DNA of 64,000 nucleotides from Bradyrhizobium diversitatis. Its GTDB lineage: Bacteria; Pseudomonadota; Alphaproteobacteria; Rhizobiales; Xanthobacteraceae. The stretch is taken from the NCBI RefSeq assembly GCF_016031635.1, contig NZ_JACEGD010000032.1:1-64000 (forward strand), given 5' to 3'. The position numbers and the translations under genes are program-made. The notes under the pieces were generated by a model. The model saw only the letters and a list, made by a program, of their open reading frames with translations, made no database searches and was not told the origin of the DNA. Positions 22,223-31,020 of this stretch are shown piece after piece (within the stretch, counting starts at the first letter, position 1; every line of letters starts with the position of its first letter).

Positions 22223-23308
22223 GTGCTGAGCACGACCGACGATCTTCGTATCCGCGAACTGAAAGAACTGAGCACGCCGGCAGAGGTGATGCGAGAGGTC
22301 CCGCGCACGCTCACCGCGACGCGCGTGGTGATGGCCGCCCGCAATGCCATCCACGCCATCCTGAGCGGCCAGGACGACCGCCTGCTGGTCGTGGTCGGCC
22401 CCTGCTCGGTGCATGATCCCGAGGCCGCACTCGACTACGCCGAGCGCCTTGCGCGCTTGCGCGAGGACCTTGCCGACCAGCTCGAGATCGTGATGCGGGT
22501 CTATTTCGAGAAGCCGCGGACCACCGTCGGCTGGAAGGGCCTGATCAACGACCCAAATCTCGACGGCAGCTTCGACATCAACAAGGGCCTGCGGCTGGCG
22601 CGCAACGTGCTGTCGGCCGTGAACAATCTCGGTCTGCCCGCCGGCACCGAATTCCTGGACATGACGACGCCGCAATACATCGCCGACCTCGTCTCGTGGG
22701 CGGCGATCGGCGCGCGCACGACCGAGAGCCAGATCCACCGCGAGCTGGCCTCGGGGCTGTCCTGCCCGGTCGGTTTCAAGAACGGCACCGACGGCAACGT
22801 GCGGATCGCCGCGGACGCGGTGAAATCGGCCTCGCATCCGCATCATTTCATGGCGGTGACGAAGCTCGGCCGTTCGGCGATCGCCTCGACCGTGGGCAAT
22901 GAGGACTGCCACATCATCCTGCGCGGCGGCAGCAGGCCCAACTACGACGCGGCCAGCGTTGCGGCCGCCTGTAACGAATTGACCAAATCCGGCGTCGCGC
23001 CGCTCGTGATGGTCGATGCAAGCCACGCCAATTCGAGCAAGAAGCCGGAGAATCAGCCGCTGGTGATCGCCGACATCGCCAGTCAGATTTCGGGCGGCGA
23101 AAGCCGCATCATGGGCGCGATGGTCGAGAGCAACATCGTCGCCGGTCGCCAGGACGTGGTGCCGGGCAAGCCACTCACCTACGGCCAGAGCATCACCGAC
23201 GGCTGCATCGACTGGCCGACCACGGCAGGCGCGCTCGAGCAGCTCGCCGACGCCGTCGAGATCCGTCGCAACACCCGGCACGCCGGGCGGCACGAACGAT
23301 CGGCCTGA
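22223..23308 (+). CDS. aroG: 3-deoxy-7-phosphoheptulonate synthase, class I (DAHP synthase)
   Basis: 361 residues. Catalyses phosphoenolpyruvate + erythrose 4-phosphate to DAHP, the first step of the shikimate pathway. Class I (AroG/F/H) motifs: VVVGPCSVHDP, MRVYFEKPRTTVGWKGLIND (PEP/metal loop), GTEFLD, the WAAIGARTTESQ and GFKNGTDG blocks, HIILRGG and MVDASHANSSK. Cytoplasmic. The symbol is by family; the E. coli isozyme equivalence (AroF/G/H) is not implied. The upstream leader peptide and terminator suggest control by all three aromatic amino acids. Confidence 0.95.
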   Translation: MLSTTDDLRIRELKELSTPAEVMREVPRTLTATRVVMAARNAIHAILSGQDDRLLVVVGPCSVHDPEAALDYAERLARLREDLADQLEIVMRVYFEKPRTTVGWKGLINDPNLDGSFDINKGLRLARNVLSAVNNLGLPAGTEFLDMTTPQYIADLVSWAAIGARTTESQIHRELASGLSCPVGFKNGTDGNVRIAADAVKSASHPHHFMAVTKLGRSAIASTVGNEDCHIILRGGSRPNYDAASVAAACNELTKSGVAPLVMVDASHANSSKKPENQPLVIADIASQISGGESRIMGAMVESNIVAGRQDVVPGKPLTYGQSITDGCIDWPTTAGALEQLADAVEIRRNTRHAGRHERSA

Positions 23309-23325
23309 GAAATCACGAGGCCAAT

Positions 23326-23425
23326 GCATGATCCGGAAAAGTGCGCAGCGGTTCTCCGAAAAGATCATGCTTAAACAACAACCTAAGGCGCGATGACGAT
23401 TCATCCTGATCGTATCGCGCTTTAG
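23326..23425. repeat. two-stem palindromic repeat, copy 3
   Basis: GCATGATCCGGAAAAGTGCG to AAAGATCATGC, a shorter first stem, then AAGGCGCGATGACG to ATCGCGCTTTAG as second stem. Same family as 5328 and 7919. It may serve as a terminator-like structure after aroG. Confidence 0.88.
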
Positions 23426-23470
23426 GTTGGCTCGCTCCTGACCTTCCCCGACGGGGAGAGGTCAAAGCAA

Positions 23471-23725
23471 TCAGCAGCCGCGGCAGATGCTCCTGATCTT
23501 GCGATCGAGCTCCGCATCTTCCTTGTTCGCGGCGGTGTTCGGATCGCTCAGATTCTTCTCGCTCGGCACGTCAGCCGCACGCGGCTGGCGGTGACCAACG
23601 GGCGCCGGCCACACCGTTCCACGGCTTGCACCGGTGGAGGTCGATCCCTTCGAGCCGTTCGGCTGCGCAACCGCCGCGCCACAAAGCAAGACCACGAGCG
23701 ATGCTGCCACCATGATCTTCTTCAT
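23471..23725 (-). CDS. secreted small hypothetical protein (84 aa)
   Basis: Signal peptide MKKIMVAASLVVLLCGAAVA cleaved before QPNGSKG; mature part is Ser/Thr/Pro-rich then ADVPSEKNLSDPNTAANKED and a C-terminal helix with RKIRSICRGC (two Cys). Periplasmic. A start at 23725 is clear from the signal peptide. Confidence 0.65.
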   Translation of the reverse strand: MKKIMVAASLVVLLCGAAVAQPNGSKGSTSTGASRGTVWPAPVGHRQPRAADVPSEKNLSDPNTAANKEDAELDRKIRSICRGC

Positions 23726-23768
23726 TCTCAGTGCTCCATTCTCAAAACCGGCGCGCTCTCCACCCCAC

Positions 23769-24863
23769 TCAGGTCTCGGGCGGGTAAAGATGAACGTCGC
23801 CGCAATAATCGACGATACGATAGCGCGTTTCGGCTCCCGCATCATCCGCATCGGGTGCGGTATTTTGCGGCGCCAGGACGTAACCTGGCCCCACCGGCGA
23901 TTTGCCGGCGCCGCCGGGAATGTCGATGACATAGTCCGGCTGACATAGCCCTGACACCCGCCCGCGCAGCTGCCGCATCAGGTCCTGTCCCTCCGCCAGC
24001 GTCGTTCGCAGATGCGAGGTGCCCGGCGCGAGATCGCCGTGATGCAGATAGTAGGGCTTGATTCGGCATTCGACGAAAGCTCGCATCAAATCCGACAGAG
24101 CGGCGATGTTGTCATTGACGCCGCGCAACAGCACGGACTGGCTCACCAAGGGAACTCCGGCGTCGACGAGCCGTGCGCAGGCAGCACGTGCGGGCCCTGC
24201 CAGCTCGCGCGCGTGGTTGGCGTGCACTGCCAGCCAGGTGGTCGCGCCCGCGACCTTCAATGCCGCAACCATCTCCTCGCTGACGCGCGCGGGTTCGGCC
24301 ACCGGTACGCGGGTGTGAAGACGGATGATCTTGACGTGATCGATCGCAGCCAGTTCGGCCATGATCTCGCTCATCCGCCGCGGCGACAGCATCAGGGGAT
24401 CGCCACCGGTCAGAATCACTTCCCAGATCTCGTCGTGTGCCCGGATGTAGTCGATCGCCGCGCGATAAGCGCTGTCCGACAGCGCATTCTCCTTGCCGGG
24501 CCCCACCATCTCGCGGCGGAAGCAGAATCGGCAATAGACCGCGCAGACGTGAACGAGCTTGAACAACACGCGGTCGGGATAGCGATGCACGATCCCGGGA
24601 ACTGGCGAATGCGGGCGGTCGCCGATCGGATCGGCATTCTCGCCCGGCCTCAGGTCCAGCTCGGCCGCGGTGGGAACGAATTGTCGCGCGATGGGGTCGT
24701 CGGGATCGCTGGTGTCGATCAGCTCGATCAGCGCCGGCGTGATCGCCACGGCATAGCGCGCGGCAACGCGTTCGAGCGCCGGCAGCGCCGCCGCGGGGGC
24801 CAGACCCTGGGCGACGAGCTCGGCAGGCTCGCGCAGAGTGCGTAAAAGGTTCGCCTTCGTCAT
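23769..24863 (-). CDS. epmB: EF-P beta-lysylation lysine 2,3-aminomutase
   Basis: 364 residues. Radical SAM enzyme with the CxxxCxxC iron-sulfur motif (Cys107, Cys111, Cys114 in CAVYCRFC), GGDPLM and the PLP/Lys region near GGAGKSPVGP. It converts alpha-lysine to beta-lysine. Overlaps epmA by four bases (ATGA) and lies two genes from efp, so it is assigned to EF-P modification (EpmB) rather than lysine catabolism; length (about 340-360) fits EpmB and not the longer KamA. Confidence 0.93.
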   Translation of the reverse strand: MTKANLLRTLREPAELVAQGLAPAAALPALERVAARYAVAITPALIELIDTSDPDDPIARQFVPTAAELDLRPGENADPIGDRPHSPVPGIVHRYPDRVLFKLVHVCAVYCRFCFRREMVGPGKENALSDSAYRAAIDYIRAHDEIWEVILTGGDPLMLSPRRMSEIMAELAAIDHVKIIRLHTRVPVAEPARVSEEMVAALKVAGATTWLAVHANHARELAGPARAACARLVDAGVPLVSQSVLLRGVNDNIAALSDLMRAFVECRIKPYYLHHGDLAPGTSHLRTTLAEGQDLMRQLRGRVSGLCQPDYVIDIPGGAGKSPVGPGYVLAPQNTAPDADDAGAETRYRIVDYCGDVHLYPPET

Positions 24864-25912
24864 CTCTCATCCGCAGGCGGTGTCCACACCACCTGATCAA
24901 TTCGTGTTGCGCCGCTCGCCAGCATGACCAGCCGGTCGAAGCCGAGTGCGACACCACTCGCCTCCGGCATTACGGCGACCGCGGCCAGAAAGTCCTCGTC
25001 GAGCGGATAGGCTTCGCCGTAGCGGCGCTGCTTCTCCCTCATCGATTCCGTGAAGCGTTTTCGCTGCTCCTCGGCATCGGTCAGTTCGCCAAAGCCGTTG
25101 GCGAGCTCGACGCCGCACGCATAGACCTCGAATCGCTCGGCGACCCTCGGGGCGTCCGCCTTCACCCGCGCCAGCGCCGCCTCTGGAGATGGGTATTCAA
25201 ACAGGATGGTCAAACGCCCCTGCCCGAGATGCGGCTCGACATGCTCGACCAGGACCTTGCTGAAGATGTCGGACCATGTGTCATCCTCGGCCACACGGAC
25301 CTTACCGCGGGCCGCCGCGGCGAGCGCGTCACGGTTACCCTCGCCACCCGAAATTGTCGACAGCAGGTCGATGCCGGCGAAGCGCTCGAAGGCACCCGCG
25401 ACCGTCAGGAGTTCCGGCTCGGCGAAGGGATCGGCGGTCCTGCCGCGAAAGGAAAAGGTCCCGATGCCGGTCGCCTGCGCCGCACGAGCGATTACGAGGA
25501 GACAATCGGTCATGATGGCATCATAGGGGGCACCCGCCCGGTACCATTCCAGCATGGTGAATTCGGGCAGATGCAGGTCGCCGCGCTCGCGGTCCCGAAA
25601 CACCCGGGCGAACTCGAAAATCCGCGTCTCGCCCGCCGCCAGCAGCTTCTTGCAAGCGAATTCGGGCGAGGTCCGCAGGTATCGGCTGGCCCGGCTGCCG
25701 TCGGGCCGCATGATCTCGGTCCGGGGGGCGTGCAGATGGGTCTCGTTGCCCGGGGAGACCTGAAGGACCGAGGTTTCGACCTCCATGAAGCCTTGTTCGG
25801 CGAAAAAGGCCCGTAAAGCTCCGGTCACCGCGCCCCTGGCCTGGAGGAACGGCCGCCGGTCGAGGTGCCTGCCGGGCGACCAGAACGGCGACATCGGCTT
25901 GTCCCCGGCCAT
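24860..25912 (-). CDS. epmA: EF-P lysine lysyltransferase (GenX/PoxA)
   Basis: 350 residues. A truncated class II lysyl-tRNA synthetase catalytic domain without the anticodon-binding domain. Motifs: MEVETSVLQVSPGNETHLHA, the REGxRRxxxxEFxxxE-type line (VFRDRERGDLHLPEFTMLEW), and a final GFDRLVMLASG. Transfers beta-lysine to EF-P Lys33. First gene of the epmA-epmB operon, divergent from efp. The EpmC hydroxylase is not visible in the window. Confidence 0.94.
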   Translation of the reverse strand: MAGDKPMSPFWSPGRHLDRRPFLQARGAVTGALRAFFAEQGFMEVETSVLQVSPGNETHLHAPRTEIMRPDGSRASRYLRTSPEFACKKLLAAGETRIFEFARVFRDRERGDLHLPEFTMLEWYRAGAPYDAIMTDCLLVIARAAQATGIGTFSFRGRTADPFAEPELLTVAGAFERFAGIDLLSTISGGEGNRDALAAAARGKVRVAEDDTWSDIFSKVLVEHVEPHLGQGRLTILFEYPSPEAALARVKADAPRVAERFEVYACGVELANGFGELTDAEEQRKRFTESMREKQRRYGEAYPLDEDFLAAVAVMPEASGVALGFDRLVMLASGATRIDQVVWTPPADER

Positions 25913-26074
25913 TAACTGACCGCTCCAGCCAGCAGCAAAGTGCTGGCATCCAACGGCAAAATCAGTATGTTGCGGCCCGAAACGGGCGCCGAGGTCCGAT
26001 TTGAGGCCCCAAGTCCCCCATCAATTTGACCACGTCCTGGCCCTCGCCGGGCCAAGCAAGCAGGAAATACAGCT

Positions 26075-26641
26075 TTGAGAGTCATCGCCAGTTCTATTCG
26101 CAAGGGCAACGTGATCGAGCAAGACGGCAAGCTTTATGTCGTCGTGAGCGCCGAGAACATCCATCCCGGCAAGGGCACCCCGGTCAGCCAGATCGAAATG
26201 CGCCGAATCTCGGACGGGGTAAAGATCTCCGAACGCTACAAGACCACCGACCAGGTCGAAAAGGCCACGATCGAAGAGCGCAACTACACCTATCTCTATG
26301 AGGATGGCGACGGCTACCACTTCATGAACCCTGAGACCTACGACCAGGTCCAGGTCTCGAAGGACGTCGTCGGCGACGCCGCCGCGTATCTCCAGGAGAG
26401 CATGACGGTCAAGCTGTCCATGCACGACACCAACCCGGTGTCGATCGCGCTGCCGCAGCGCGTGACGCTGGAAGTGGTAGACACCGAGCCCGTGACCAAG
26501 GGTCAGACCGCCTCCTCCTCCTACAAGCCCGCGGTTCTCTCCAACGGCGTGCGCACCACCGTGCCGCCGCACATCACGGTCGGCACCCGCGTGGTGGTCA
26601 TGACTGAAGACGGCTCCTACGCCGAGCGCGCCAAGGACTAA
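26075..26641 (+). CDS. efp: elongation factor P
   Basis: 188 residues, TTG start (MRVIASSIRKGNVIEQDGKL). Three OB-like domains; the modified lysine lies in the loop HPGKGTP at Lys33. C-terminal KPAVLSNG and VGTRVVVMTEDGSY are conserved. Relieves ribosome stalling at polyproline in the cytoplasm. The epmB-epmA pair is divergent with about 160 bases between. Purine-rich AAGCAGGAAA upstream. Confidence 0.97.
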   Translation: MRVIASSIRKGNVIEQDGKLYVVVSAENIHPGKGTPVSQIEMRRISDGVKISERYKTTDQVEKATIEERNYTYLYEDGDGYHFMNPETYDQVQVSKDVVGDAAAYLQESMTVKLSMHDTNPVSIALPQRVTLEVVDTEPVTKGQTASSSYKPAVLSNGVRTTVPPHITVGTRVVVMTEDGSYAERAKD

Positions 26642-26685
26642 GCGGGCAATCGAGGATCGGAACAGGTACCGCCGGGGGCGAGGCA

Positions 26686-28287
26686 GTGGACAGGAAGAAT
26701 TTCCGCTTCGTCCCGCTTCTCCTCGCGTCGCTATCGCTCCTCGCTGCCGCGCCGGTCGCTGCGGATGAATTCCGCGGCCCCTCGCTCACGGCCCTGCGCG
26801 TCGACTGGCGCGCAGCGCTCGACCAGCTCCGTGTCGAGATCAACAGTCGCCCGCAGATTGCGGGCGACTTCATCTTTGCACCCCGCCGTTCGGTCCCGCG
26901 CTACGATCCGCGCGCGATGCCCGCGCTGGTGCAGCTCAACGCGATCTCCTCGCGCTTCTTCACCGGCATCACCCGAAGTCCCGTACCCGTGCTGCTGCCG
27001 TTCGACGCTGCCGCGTACCTCGAGGCGCAGCGCAGCGGCGCGCCTGCGTCGCTCACGCTGTCGCGCTACCTGGCCGACTTCAATCCCGTCGACATGTTCG
27101 ATGCCGGTCCGGCCGGCTACAGCGCGACCTTCTCGTTCGAGCCCGGCGCCGGCGAGGGTATGCCGAGCCGGCTATTCGCAAGGCCGGTCGAGGTGCAGAT
27201 CACGGGCTCGGCGCTCGTCTACGACATCGCCGATCCAGCCGGCGGCAAGGGGGAGCCAGTCAAGCCGCTCGCGGCAACCTACCCGGACCTGCGCAAATTC
27301 ATCCGGGAAGGCTATGTGCGCTACGCCTTCACGCGCTTCGGCGTCGCCTATGTGGTGTCGATCCAGTGCCTCGACAGCATCGCCAAGCCGCGGCGGCTCG
27401 CCTGCAAGGAAGCCTATCCAGTTGCCGAGCGCTTCTTGAAGGCCCTGCGTATCGCCGGTGGCCAGCGCATGCGGCCGTTGATGGACATTGCCTCCAACGT
27501 CCTTGACCGTCCCGCGGGACGTTCACCGGACTTCAGCTACCGGCCGAGCGGCGACATCATCCCGAACACCGGCTACCGCAAGCAAGGCGGCCATCCCGAT
27601 ATGATGGCCTATGCCCAGATCCGCTTTCCCCTCGACAAGGCGCCCGCCTTCGTACGCTCGCAATCCTACGGCAGGCGCGACAAGAGTGAAGGTCCGACCG
27701 CCTATCCCTGGCGCGACAATTTCTGCGAGTCGCGCAGTTTCGAAGTGTGGCAATGTGGCGGAGGCTACGGCCACCAGGGCGAGGACATCCGCGCCGCCGA
27801 CTGCCCGCCGCCCGGCGAAGGCCGCGAGCCCTGCGATCCCAAGCAGCGCGCCGTCGTCGCCGTGCGTGACGCGATCGTCATCCGCGGAGCCAAGGACCAG
27901 GCCGCGACACTTCAAGTCAACAGCCGCACCGAGCACATCCGTTTCCGCTACATGCATATGAACCCGCACGCGTTGAACGCCGATGGCGTGCTCAATGGCC
28001 GCATCGTCACCGAAGGCGAGAAGATCGGTGTGATCTCGAACTATCTCGACCATCCCGCCGGCACGTCGATGCACCTGCATTTCGATGTGCAGGTGTTCAC
28101 ACGCGACGGCTGGATCTGGGTCAGCCCCTACGTCACGCTGGTCTCGGCCTATGAGCGCCTGATCCGCGCCCGCGGCCGCGAAGTCGGCCCGGAGATCGCA
28201 GGCACGGCGCAGCCGGTCGCCCATGCGCTGCCGGAGGATGTGATCAAGCCGGACCTGCGCGAGGGATCGAGCGGCGAGGACAATTGA
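26686..28287 (+). CDS. secreted M23-type (LytM) peptidase, large
   Basis: 533 residues, GTG start. Signal peptide LLLASLSLLAAAPVAA (about 10-26), then a roughly 300-residue region with no recognised domain, followed by a LytM-like domain: GYGHQGEDIRAADC carries an HxxxD zinc motif and SMHLHFDVQVF is the HxH motif. An insertion rich in Cys/Pro (ADCPPPGEGREPCDPKQ) sits between. Cleaves peptidoglycan cross-links or an unknown substrate in the periplasm. Starts 44 bases after efp, so may share its transcript. Confidence 0.85.
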   Translation: MDRKNFRFVPLLLASLSLLAAAPVAADEFRGPSLTALRVDWRAALDQLRVEINSRPQIAGDFIFAPRRSVPRYDPRAMPALVQLNAISSRFFTGITRSPVPVLLPFDAAAYLEAQRSGAPASLTLSRYLADFNPVDMFDAGPAGYSATFSFEPGAGEGMPSRLFARPVEVQITGSALVYDIADPAGGKGEPVKPLAATYPDLRKFIREGYVRYAFTRFGVAYVVSIQCLDSIAKPRRLACKEAYPVAERFLKALRIAGGQRMRPLMDIASNVLDRPAGRSPDFSYRPSGDIIPNTGYRKQGGHPDMMAYAQIRFPLDKAPAFVRSQSYGRRDKSEGPTAYPWRDNFCESRSFEVWQCGGGYGHQGEDIRAADCPPPGEGREPCDPKQRAVVAVRDAIVIRGAKDQAATLQVNSRTEHIRFRYMHMNPHALNADGVLNGRIVTEGEKIGVISNYLDHPAGTSMHLHFDVQVFTRDGWIWVSPYVTLVSAYERLIRARGREVGPEIAGTAQPVAHALPEDVIKPDLREGSSGEDN

Positions 28288-28371
28288 CGGCTTGCTCGCT
28301 CCCGATGCCGGGCGGCCCAAGAGCGTGTCATCGCGCAAACCTGCCGGCTCAATGAAGAAGGGACACGGTTC

Positions 28372-29358
28372 ATGAGTGTCGGACTGATCGGTCTTCTCGA
28401 CGATGTCGCGGCGATTGCAAAGGTGGCAGCAGCTTCGCTCGACGATGTGGCGAGCCAGGCCGCCAAAGCGGGCACGAAGGCGGCAGGCGTGGTCATCGAC
28501 GACGCCGCCGTCACGCCGAACTACGTCATCGGCTTTGCCTCGAAACGCGAGCTGCCGATCGTCGGCAAGATTGCGGCCGGATCGCTGCGCAACAAATTGC
28601 TGATTCTGCTTCCCATTGCCCTGCTGCTTGGCTACTTCCTTCCCGCCGCGGTCACGCCGCTGCTCATGCTGGGCGGAGCCTTTCTCTGCTACGAGGGCGC
28701 CGAAAAGGTGCTCGAAGCCGTGCTGCCGCATCATGCGCACCACCACGAAGCTCAGCTGCAGCCGATTGCGTTGAATGCCCGGTCGGTCGAGGACGAGAAG
28801 GTCGCGAGCGCCATCAAGACGGACTTCATCCTGTCGGCGGAGATCATGGCGATCACGCTGGCGGCCCTCCCGGCGGGCAGCATCTGGACGCAGGCGCTGG
28901 TGCTGGCGCTGGTCGGCCTCTGCATCACCGTCGGGGTTTACGGCGTGGTGGCCCTGATCGTGAAGGCGGACGATGTCGGCATGGCCCTTGCGCGCTATGA
29001 CGGCACCTCGATCATCGGCAGCGGAATCCGCTTGCTTGGACGCGCGCTCGTCCGCGGCATGCCCATCTTCCTGGCGGTGCTGAGCACCATCGGCACCGCC
29101 GCCATGATCTGGGTCGGCGGCGGCATCATCCTGCACGGCATCGAAAAATACGGCCCACCCGTGGTCGGCCACACGGTCCATGCCGTCACCGAGGCTGCCG
29201 CACACCTCCTTCCCTCCGTTGCGGGCGTCATCGAATGGTCGGTCGAGGCAGCCATCTCGGGCGTGCTTGGACTGCTTGTCGGCGCACTCGCGATTCCGGC
29301 CGTCGAATACGGTCTCGCACCGGCATGGAAACGGTTGAGGCGATCGCGATCGGCCTGA
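28372..29358 (+). CDS. DUF808 family membrane protein (YedI-like)
   Basis: 328 residues. N-terminal GLIGLLDDVAAIAKVAAASL and DDAAVTPNYVIGF are the DUF808 signature; then about six to eight hydrophobic helices including LLILLPIALLLGYFLPAAV and ILSAEIMAITLAAL. His-rich cytoplasmic loop HHAHHHEAQ. No known function. Inner membrane. Confidence 0.92.
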   Translation: MSVGLIGLLDDVAAIAKVAAASLDDVASQAAKAGTKAAGVVIDDAAVTPNYVIGFASKRELPIVGKIAAGSLRNKLLILLPIALLLGYFLPAAVTPLLMLGGAFLCYEGAEKVLEAVLPHHAHHHEAQLQPIALNARSVEDEKVASAIKTDFILSAEIMAITLAALPAGSIWTQALVLALVGLCITVGVYGVVALIVKADDVGMALARYDGTSIIGSGIRLLGRALVRGMPIFLAVLSTIGTAAMIWVGGGIILHGIEKYGPPVVGHTVHAVTEAAAHLLPSVAGVIEWSVEAAISGVLGLLVGALAIPAVEYGLAPAWKRLRRSRSA

Positions 29359-29385
29359 ACATGCGGTGGCGGAGTGCGCGTGCAG

Positions 29386-29889
29386 CTACTCGATGAACGT
29401 CGTCAGTTGCGCGCCCTCGTCTGCGACGAACACCGCGATCAACTCCGCCGGCTCCGTCATACTGGCATTGGCCGAGACCAGATGCGTCGAGCCCGGCGGC
29501 TCGAAGAAGGACTGGCCGACGCCGAACGTCTCGACCGGGCCGCCGCCGAGCTGCGAGCGGATTTCGCCCTTCGTGATGTAGGCGGTGACAGAGCCCGCGT
29601 GACGATGCGGCCGCGAAAATCCGCCGGGACCGTAGGACACGCGCACGATGGTCACGCGCTTGCCCGGGACGTTCGGAAGCGCATAGGACCCGATCGGCTC
29701 GACCTTGTCGAGCGGCGAGCTCTCCGCCGCCGTGGCGCAGAGCGGTGCCAGCACTCCGGATACACTGTCGATCGTCAACGGCAGCACCTTGCCGATCGCA
29801 AGCGCGCAGGCGAGCCCTGCGACGACGGCAAGCGCCGTTGAACGTGACGGCATCGGGCACTGCACGGCAGAAAAGCTCATGGCTGTCAT
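29386..29889 (-). CDS. exported or membrane-anchored cupin protein
   Basis: 167 residues. N-terminal hydrophobic anchor (TALAVVAGLACALAIGKVL), then a single cupin barrel: YGPGGFSRPHRHAGSVTAYI (metal-binding His pair and start of G..H.H motif) and the second motif ..GSTHLVSANAS. Paralogue of 39280-39708. Twenty bases after the AhpD-like gene on the same strand; both are probably under the divergent MarR regulator. Confidence 0.85.
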   Translation of the reverse strand: MTAMSFSAVQCPMPSRSTALAVVAGLACALAIGKVLPLTIDSVSGVLAPLCATAAESSPLDKVEPIGSYALPNVPGKRVTIVRVSYGPGGFSRPHRHAGSVTAYITKGEIRSQLGGGPVETFGVGQSFFEPPGSTHLVSANASMTEPAELIAVFVADEGAQLTTFIE

Positions 29890-29908
29890 CGTGACCTCCC
29901 CTTGCCCC

Positions 29909-30388
29909 TCAGGATGCAGCTGCAGCGGCTGCGACCGGCCGCTTTGCCGGCGTCCAGCGAAACGCTGCGCCGAAACGGTTCCAGACGTTGATCGAGGCGA
30001 CCGCTGACGTCAGGTACGTCAGTTCCGTCTCGGAGAATTCGCCAGACGCTTCCGCGTAGACTTCCTCGCTGACGCCATCGGGCAGACAGGTCAGCGCCTC
30101 GGTCCAGGCCAGCGCCGCGCGCTCGCGCGGCGAAAAAATCGGCGCCTCGCGCCAGACCGCGACCAGATGAAGCTTGTCGACAGGAACGCCGATCCGTTCC
30201 GACAGCAGGACGTGGTGCTGCACACAGAAGGCGCAGCCGTTGATCTGCGAGGCGCGCAGCTTGACGAGCTCGAGCAGCTGCTTGTCGAGCCCTGCGTTGG
30301 CCGCTAGCTGACCCAGCGCAAGCACCAGATCATACACGTCCGGCGCGATCCTCTTGAAATCCTCGTATTCGCTGCGGGCATGTGACAT
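29909..30388 (-). CDS. AhpD-like carboxymuconolactone decarboxylase-family protein
   Basis: 159 residues. Carries the family redox motif Glu..Cys-x-x-Cys..His in QINGCAFCVQHH, and LLELVKLRASQ before it. Such proteins reduce peroxides or handle thiol redox, with the CxxC pair active. Ala-rich tail. First gene of a unit with the cupin; divergent from a MarR repressor with an overlapping palindrome. Confidence 0.9.
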   Translation of the reverse strand: MSHARSEYEDFKRIAPDVYDLVLALGQLAANAGLDKQLLELVKLRASQINGCAFCVQHHVLLSERIGVPVDKLHLVAVWREAPIFSPRERAALAWTEALTCLPDGVSEEVYAEASGEFSETELTYLTSAVASINVWNRFGAAFRWTPAKRPVAAAAAAS

Positions 30389-30427
30389 TGCCGTTTACCT
30401 CGGAATGTTATAAGTGTATTTATATCT

Positions 30428-30443
30428 TATAAGAGCTCTTATA
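30428..30443. promoter_or_regulatory. 16-bp palindromic operator for the MarR regulator
   Basis: Perfect palindrome TATAAGAGCTCTTATA in the 54-base divergent gap; it touches the ATG of the marR-type gene. A second half-site TTATAAG lies at 30408-30414. AT-rich compared with the surrounding DNA. MarR proteins bind such 16-20 bp palindromes, so autoregulation plus control of the AhpD-cupin unit is inferred. Confidence 0.7.
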
Positions 30444-30970
30444 TGACACGCAAGACCGCTGCCAGCACAAGGCTGAAAAACGTGCGCAACGCACCCGCGC
30501 CTGCCGGCGACACCACGCGTGTTCCCGCTCCCGGCGAAGGCAAGCGCGGCGAGCAGGGCTATCTCGGCTATCTCCTGCGTCAGGCCCATGCCGCGGTTCG
30601 CCTGACGATGGAACGGACTCTCGCCGATCTTGGCGTGACGTCGCCGCAATTTGCGGTAATGACGATGCTCAACGCCTATCCGGGCTTGTCGGGGGCCGAT
30701 GTCGCCCGCCTCACTTTCCTCACGCCCCAGACCGTCGGTGTGATCATTCGCAACCTCGAACGCGACGGCGCGATCGTGATGACACCTCATCCCGTCCACG
30801 GCCGCATCCTGCAATGGACGCTGACGCCGCGCGGCGCGACGCTGTTGAACGCGTGCCGGCAGCGTGTGCTCGAATTGGAGAAGCGCCTGGCTCGGGATCT
30901 GGATTCAAAGGCCGAAACCACGATCCGGCGCTGGCTTGCCGGAATCGCGAAGGATCTGCAGGGAGACTAG
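30443..30970 (+). CDS. MarR-family transcriptional regulator
   Basis: 175 residues. A Pro/Ala-rich N-terminal extension of about 40 residues, then LGYLLRQAHAAVRLTMERTL, the winged-helix core DVARLTFLTPQTVGVIIRNL with wing DGAIVMTPHPVHGRILQWTL, and a C-terminal dimer helix. It likely represses itself and the divergent AhpD-cupin genes, possibly in response to oxidants, given the neighbours. No clear ribosome site, and the operator overlaps the ATG, so the start may be downstream. Confidence 0.9.
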   Translation: MTRKTAASTRLKNVRNAPAPAGDTTRVPAPGEGKRGEQGYLGYLLRQAHAAVRLTMERTLADLGVTSPQFAVMTMLNAYPGLSGADVARLTFLTPQTVGVIIRNLERDGAIVMTPHPVHGRILQWTLTPRGATLLNACRQRVLELEKRLARDLDSKAETTIRRWLAGIAKDLQGD

Positions 30971-31020
30971 GCCACCGACATTCGCAGACGTTGGTTGCCG
31001 CCTCTGCTGCAGCAGCGCGC

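Noticed and set aside
22184..23404. 406-codon antisense frame across the DAHP synthase gene
   Set aside because: Shadow; class I DAHP synthase motifs are complete on the plus strand.
27523..29205. 560-codon antisense frame across the M23 and DUF808 genes
   Set aside because: Asp/His/Arg-rich antisense composition and it spans two clear sense genes.
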